From an uncultured candidate division Zixibacteria bacterium (GTDB taxonomy: Bacteria; Zixibacteria; MSB-5A5; GN15; FEB-12), in assembly GCA_913009765.1 (NCBI GenBank), contig CAJVYT010000147.1, positions 1 to 9,636 of the forward strand: 9,636 nt of DNA, in the 5' to 3' direction. Below, one piece after another: positions 6,894 to 9,636 of this stretch. Below the pieces are notes generated by a model. The model had not been told where the DNA came from. It worked only from the letters and a program-made list of their open reading frames with translations, and made no database searches. Every line of letters starts with the position of its first letter. Position 1 is the stretch's first letter. Made by a program: the position numbers and the translations under genes.

Positions 6894-6909
6894 TCTTACC
6901 TCCTATTTT

Positions 6910-8580
6910 TTATCGTTTTAGCTGTATTGCCGTTTGAAGCATAGAATCAGCCGTTGTTATCGATTTTGAATTTGCCTGAAAACTGCGCTGCGATGTGAGC
7001 ATCGCTACCAGTTCGCTCGACAAATCAACATTACTTGCCTCTAATTTTCCCGGCAGAATCGTTCCTCTTGATACTCCGGATATTCCGATATTCGGCGCAC
7101 CGCTGTTAACAGTTTGACTAAAAAGTGAATTTCCGGCCTTAGACAGACCTTGATTATTTTGAAATGTTGCAATTGCTATTTTTGCAATCGGCACGGTTTT
7201 ACCATTTGAATAGACACCGTTTATATTACCGTTTGAATCAGTTTGAACATTGTTTAGGCTTCCTGCAGAGTTGCCGTCAATACTCAAAGAGGTTGTCGCT
7301 GAATCGATTGCAAAACTTGTTAATCCGCTTGTCGTATTTCCCTCGAATGCTCCGCTGTCGGTATTCCATAGATTCAGCATTATTGATTGAGCTGTATTTG
7401 ATCCTGAGGGCGTATAATTTATTGTAGGCGATGAGGTTGTTTCAAGCATTGTTCCATCGGGATTAAACTCTATAGATCCGGAGTTACCTGCAAGTGTACC
7501 TGATGTATCACCAAGATCGGCCTGCCAGTTCCATGCTGTATCTGAAGCTCGCCTAAAATCGATGTCAAGCAGATGTTTGCTGCCTGATGCATCATAAAAA
7601 TAGGCATGAACACTATGAGTAGCTGCATAAAACGGTTGAGTCGAAACCGTTTGACCGTTTACTGCCGTTCCGCTGAGATTTTCCATTATTGTATCGAATT
7701 TAGCTTCAGGCTGACTGCCGGAAATAATAGAGATTGCTATATCGGTACTCCCCGAATTGTTTATCGTAATTTTCCCATTTACCATAGAGACATCCGATGA
7801 AGAATTGCCCGTATCGGAAGCATAAACAGATCCAATTTTATTTGCCAGATCTCCGAGTGTTGAAAAATCCGTTCCATAAGTAAGCGTCGTATATGTTAAA
7901 CCTCCATCAAAACTGATCTTCAGATTATCGCCGGCTGCTATTGGAATCCTTTTTCCATTATCATCAAAAAGAAGCGATAGACCGTCTCCTGCATCAGCAC
8001 TGCTTTTCTCTATTATCTGATCGCCGCTATTCAGATTTGCGCTTATTTTTGCCTGGCTTGTCTGAACTGCAGGAAGAACCTGGAAACCTGAAATATTTAT
8101 TGGCGAAAGTGTGCCTGTAGGCAATCCTGAAGAATCAACGGGAATATCGTAACCGCCGTCAATCGGTTCAGCCATCCATCCCATAACAATATTGCCGTTT
8201 TCATTTACGAAATTTGCGCTTGCATCAAATGAAAAATCGCCCGCTCTCGAATAGAATATTTTAGATGCACCTTTTTTTTCGCTCTGCCCCTCAAGAACAA
8301 ATAACCCGTTTCCATCGACTGCAACTGCTGTTGGATTGGCGCTCTCAAGCAATGTACCCTGAGAAAAATCTGTGTCTGTATAAGCCACGGAATCACCGAT
8401 TCCAACCTGAGATGGGTCTACAGAATTGCCTATTACCTGTTGGTATACCATATCATAAAAATTTACGCTGCTTTTCTTGAAGCCGACAGTGTTGAGATTT
8501 GCAAGATTATTGGAGATTGTATCAAGCCCCGCTTCTCTTGAGTACAGGCCGTTTGCTCCTGTATACAGTGCACCAATCAT
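6910..8580 (-). CDS. flgE: Second hook-type protein, FlgE paralogue (556 aa)
   Basis: Rod/hook family protein directly upstream of the longer FlgE. Its N-terminal motif is DTISNNLANLNTVGFKKS (residues 20-37). The core has YSRAGDFSFDASANF (110-124), nearly matching the copy in FlgE. The D2-type segment has AATHSVHAYFYDASGSKHLL (320-339). The C-terminus has LEASNVDLSSELVAMLTSQR (512-531), then [18 protein letters not shown]. These blocks also occur in the neighbouring FlgE, so the pair arose by duplication, but the middles differ in length and sequence. It may be a hook-base or minor hook component, an alternative hook subunit, or the main hook protein. Its ATG overlaps the flgD stop (ATGA) with only a weak ribosome site, so translation is probably coupled. 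It is followed by a 16 bp gap carrying the flgE ribosome site. Confidence 0.88.
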   Translation of the reverse strand: MIGALYTGANGLYSREAGLDTISNNLANLNTVGFKKSSVNFYDMVYQQVIGNSVDPSQVGIGDSVAYTDTDFSQGTLLESANPTAVAVDGNGLFVLEGQSEKKGASKIFYSRAGDFSFDASANFVNENGNIVMGWMAEPIDGGYDIPVDSSGLPTGTLSPINISGFQVLPAVQTSQAKISANLNSGDQIIEKSSADAGDGLSLLFDDNGKRIPIAAGDNLKISFDGGLTYTTLTYGTDFSTLGDLANKIGSVYASDTGNSSSDVSMVNGKITINNSGSTDIAISIISGSQPEAKFDTIMENLSGTAVNGQTVSTQPFYAATHSVHAYFYDASGSKHLLDIDFRRASDTAWNWQADLGDTSGTLAGNSGSIEFNPDGTMLETTSSPTINYTPSGSNTAQSIMLNLWNTDSGAFEGNTTSGLTSFAIDSATTSLSIDGNSAGSLNNVQTDSNGNINGVYSNGKTVPIAKIAIATFQNNQGLSKAGNSLFSQTVNSGAPNIGISGVSRGTILPGKLEASNVDLSSELVAMLTSQRSFQANSKSITTADSMLQTAIQLKR

Positions 8581-9263
8581 TTTGAGGTAGTCCCGGTCGC
8601 GTTGTACAATGCGGATACATTATTGAGATCGAGTGTTGCGCCTGTGTTGGTATGCAAAATCACCTTATCGCCAACTCTCCCAATTCCAGTTACTATACCG
8701 GAATCCTTTGTAAGGTTCACAGATTGACCATTCGAACCGGCCGCTACAAAACTTATACTATAAGAGCCGTTTGAAACTTCACTTCCATCATTGTCGATTC
8801 CATTCCACACAAAAGTATGTTCTCCTTTGGCGGAATTACCCAAGTTTTGATTTTTAACAATGTTGTTGCTCTTATCGGTTATTATCGCTGTCACATCAGC
8901 AGCATTACTGAGGTTAAAATACACCGGCGTCGCCTTTCCATTTATAAGGTCAATTGATTGGGTGGAGCTTGATACTCGCTTTCCTATCATATTTGCAGCC
9001 GATGCAAACGATTTTTCCGTTTCCGATTTTGTTAGATTTTCTATTGCACTATTTATATTGGTCAACTGCTCCAGCGAGCTGAATTGAGCATTCTCTGCAA
9101 TAAACTCTTTATCCTTAAGCGGATCTGTTGGATCCTGATTTTTAAGCTGAGCAACAAGCAGTTTAAGAAAATCATCCTTACCGAGTATTCCTTTGGGATT
9201 TTTGATTGTTCGATTGCTCAGTCCTACTACTCCAATATTATTGTTTATTGATGTCACACTCAT
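8577..9263 (-). CDS. flgD: Flagellar hook assembly (cap) protein FlgD
   Basis: FlgD sits at the tip of the growing hook as a scaffold for FlgE insertion and is later shed. The 228-residue product has the diagnostic N-terminal block LGKDDFLKLLVAQLKNQDPT (residues 27-46), continuing DPLKDKEFIAENAQFSSLEQL (47-67). The C-terminal half is a FlgD Ig/Tudor-type region with ITDKSNNIV, FVWNGIDNDGSEVSNGSYSI and a final beta segment VGDKVILHTN. The start at 9263 is chosen because GGAGG lies 6 nt upstream; a TTG two codons earlier abuts the ribosome site and is unlikely. It sits 10 bp after the fliK stop and overlaps the next hook gene by 4 bp, as expected of a fliK-flgD-flgE operon. Confidence 0.96.
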   Translation of the reverse strand: MSVTSINNNIGVVGLSNRTIKNPKGILGKDDFLKLLVAQLKNQDPTDPLKDKEFIAENAQFSSLEQLTNINSAIENLTKSETEKSFASAANMIGKRVSSSTQSIDLINGKATPVYFNLSNAADVTAIITDKSNNIVKNQNLGNSAKGEHTFVWNGIDNDGSEVSNGSYSISFVAAGSNGQSVNLTKDSGIVTGIGRVGDKVILHTNTGATLDLNNVSALYNATGTTSK

Positions 9264-9269
9264 ATTCAA

Positions 9270-9274
9270 CCTCC
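9270..9274 (-). promoter_or_regulatory. Ribosome binding site that sets the flgD start
   Basis: GGAGG on the - strand, 6 nt before the ATG at 9263-9261, overlapping the last base of the fliK stop codon (TAG at 9276-9274). It rules out the TTG at 9269-9267, which would leave no spacing. Confidence 0.85.
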
Positions 9275-9554
9275 TATATCCATAAATTTATTCTGCCTTG
9301 GTAGTAACTATTTCCATAAAATTGTCTGTTTTCTCTTCTGCCATCTTTTCTCAAATTTTCTCTGCCGTTTTGTCCTCCGGTATTATCAGGACTGCCGAAA
9401 AAATCCGATTTATTGCCGTTATTATTCCAGTTTGAAGCATTGCTATTGTTTGATAATGTACTTTGAGAAGAAGCCGAAGCCGTTTGAGGTATGGTTGCGA
9501 CCAGAATTTTTGCAATCTGAATATTGTTTTTGGATAAATGGTTTCTCAGGTCAT
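9274..9554 (-). CDS. fliK: FliK hook-length control protein, C-terminal fragment
   Basis: FliK is a secreted molecular ruler whose C-terminal domain contacts the export gate and switches export from hook to filament proteins. Only the last 92 codons are present. They begin DLRNHLSKNNIQIAKILVAT, which fits the end of the Flg_hook domain (a helix, then a strand after a short turn). A tail of about 70 residues rich in Asn, Gly, Ser and Arg follows, ending RINLWI. The position directly before flgD, 10 bp away, is the classic fliK position. The frame is cut at 9554 by adapter sequence, so the upstream part lies outside this contig. The fragment is too short for an automatic gene call at this edge, but the C-terminal motif and synteny support it. 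Confidence 0.75.
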
Positions 9555-9612
9555 AGATCGGAAGAGCGTCGTGTAGGGAAAGAGTGTAGATCTCGGTGGT
9601 CGCCGTATCATT
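9555..9612. other. Illumina universal adapter (sequencing contamination)
   Basis: The 58 bases starting AGATCGGAAGAGC and ending CGTATCATT match, base for base from memory, the reverse complement of the Illumina TruSeq universal (P5) adapter. This is not genomic DNA. Translated on the + strand it gives RSEERRVGKECRSRWSPYH, a peptide produced by this adapter, so any ORF using it is false. Real sequence ends at 9554. Confidence 0.98.
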
Positions 9613-9636
9613 AAAAAAAAAACAATAATAATAGAA
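9613..9636. other. Read-through tail after adapter (artefact)
   Basis: Ten A residues followed by a low-complexity stretch (CAATAATAATAGAA). Poly-A and random bases after a complete adapter are typical of sequencer read-through past the end of a short insert. There is no biological content. Confidence 0.9.

Noticed and set aside
9264..9269. TTG start two codons upstream for flgD
   Set aside because: It directly abuts GGAGG with no spacer; the ATG at 9263 has a 6 nt spacing.
9432..9614. + strand ORF of 60 codons at the right end
   Set aside because: Its last third is translated adapter (SEERRVGKECRSRWSPYH) and the rest is antisense to the fliK fragment.
1..9636. CRISPR arrays, tRNA or rRNA genes, transposases
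   Set aside because: No regularly spaced direct repeats, no recognisable tRNA/rRNA core motifs and no transposase-like frame were seen by eye.

Overview
This window is a piece of a flagellar rod and hook gene cluster from a Gram-negative (diderm) bacterium of moderate to low GC. The P-ring chaperone FlgA implies P and L rings, hence two membranes. The order flgF-flgG-flgA, and the separate fliK-flgD-hook block, are unlike the single enteric flgBCDEFGHIJ operon. Such layouts occur in Desulfobacterota, Campylobacterota, Nitrospirota, Deferribacterota and similar lineages. The sequence alone does not fix the taxon.

Layout. Positions 1-310 hold no convincing gene; they contain two inverted repeats, one with 22 bp perfect arms. 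On the + strand, flgF (proximal rod), flgG (distal rod) and flgA (P-ring chaperone) form a tight operon, 311-2760. Seven bases later a - strand block begins, reading from the right end leftwards: the 3' end of fliK (9274-9554), flgD (hook cap), two tandem hook-type proteins (556 and 712 aa), a 262 bp gap with structured DNA, and then three overlapping genes. These three encode a PilZ-fold protein with a helical insert, a membrane-anchored SwrB/DUF2802-like coiled-coil protein, and a divergent FliK-like protein. The two operons converge between flgA and the FliK-like gene.

How they work together. FlgF and FlgG build the rod and FlgA helps install the P ring around it. FlgD caps the growing hook, the FlgE-type proteins polymerise under it, and FliK measures hook length and triggers the export switch. 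The PilZ / SwrB-like / FliK-like trio overlaps gene to gene and probably forms one functional unit, perhaps modulating basal-body assembly or hook export. It is the best candidate here for a poorly described system.

Data quality. The right end is not biological. From 9555 the sequence is an exact 58-base Illumina universal adapter in reverse complement, followed by a poly-A run and low-complexity bases. Genuine sequence stops at 9554 inside fliK, so the window very likely ends at a contig edge. The left end, rich in inverted repeats, may be a contig edge too.
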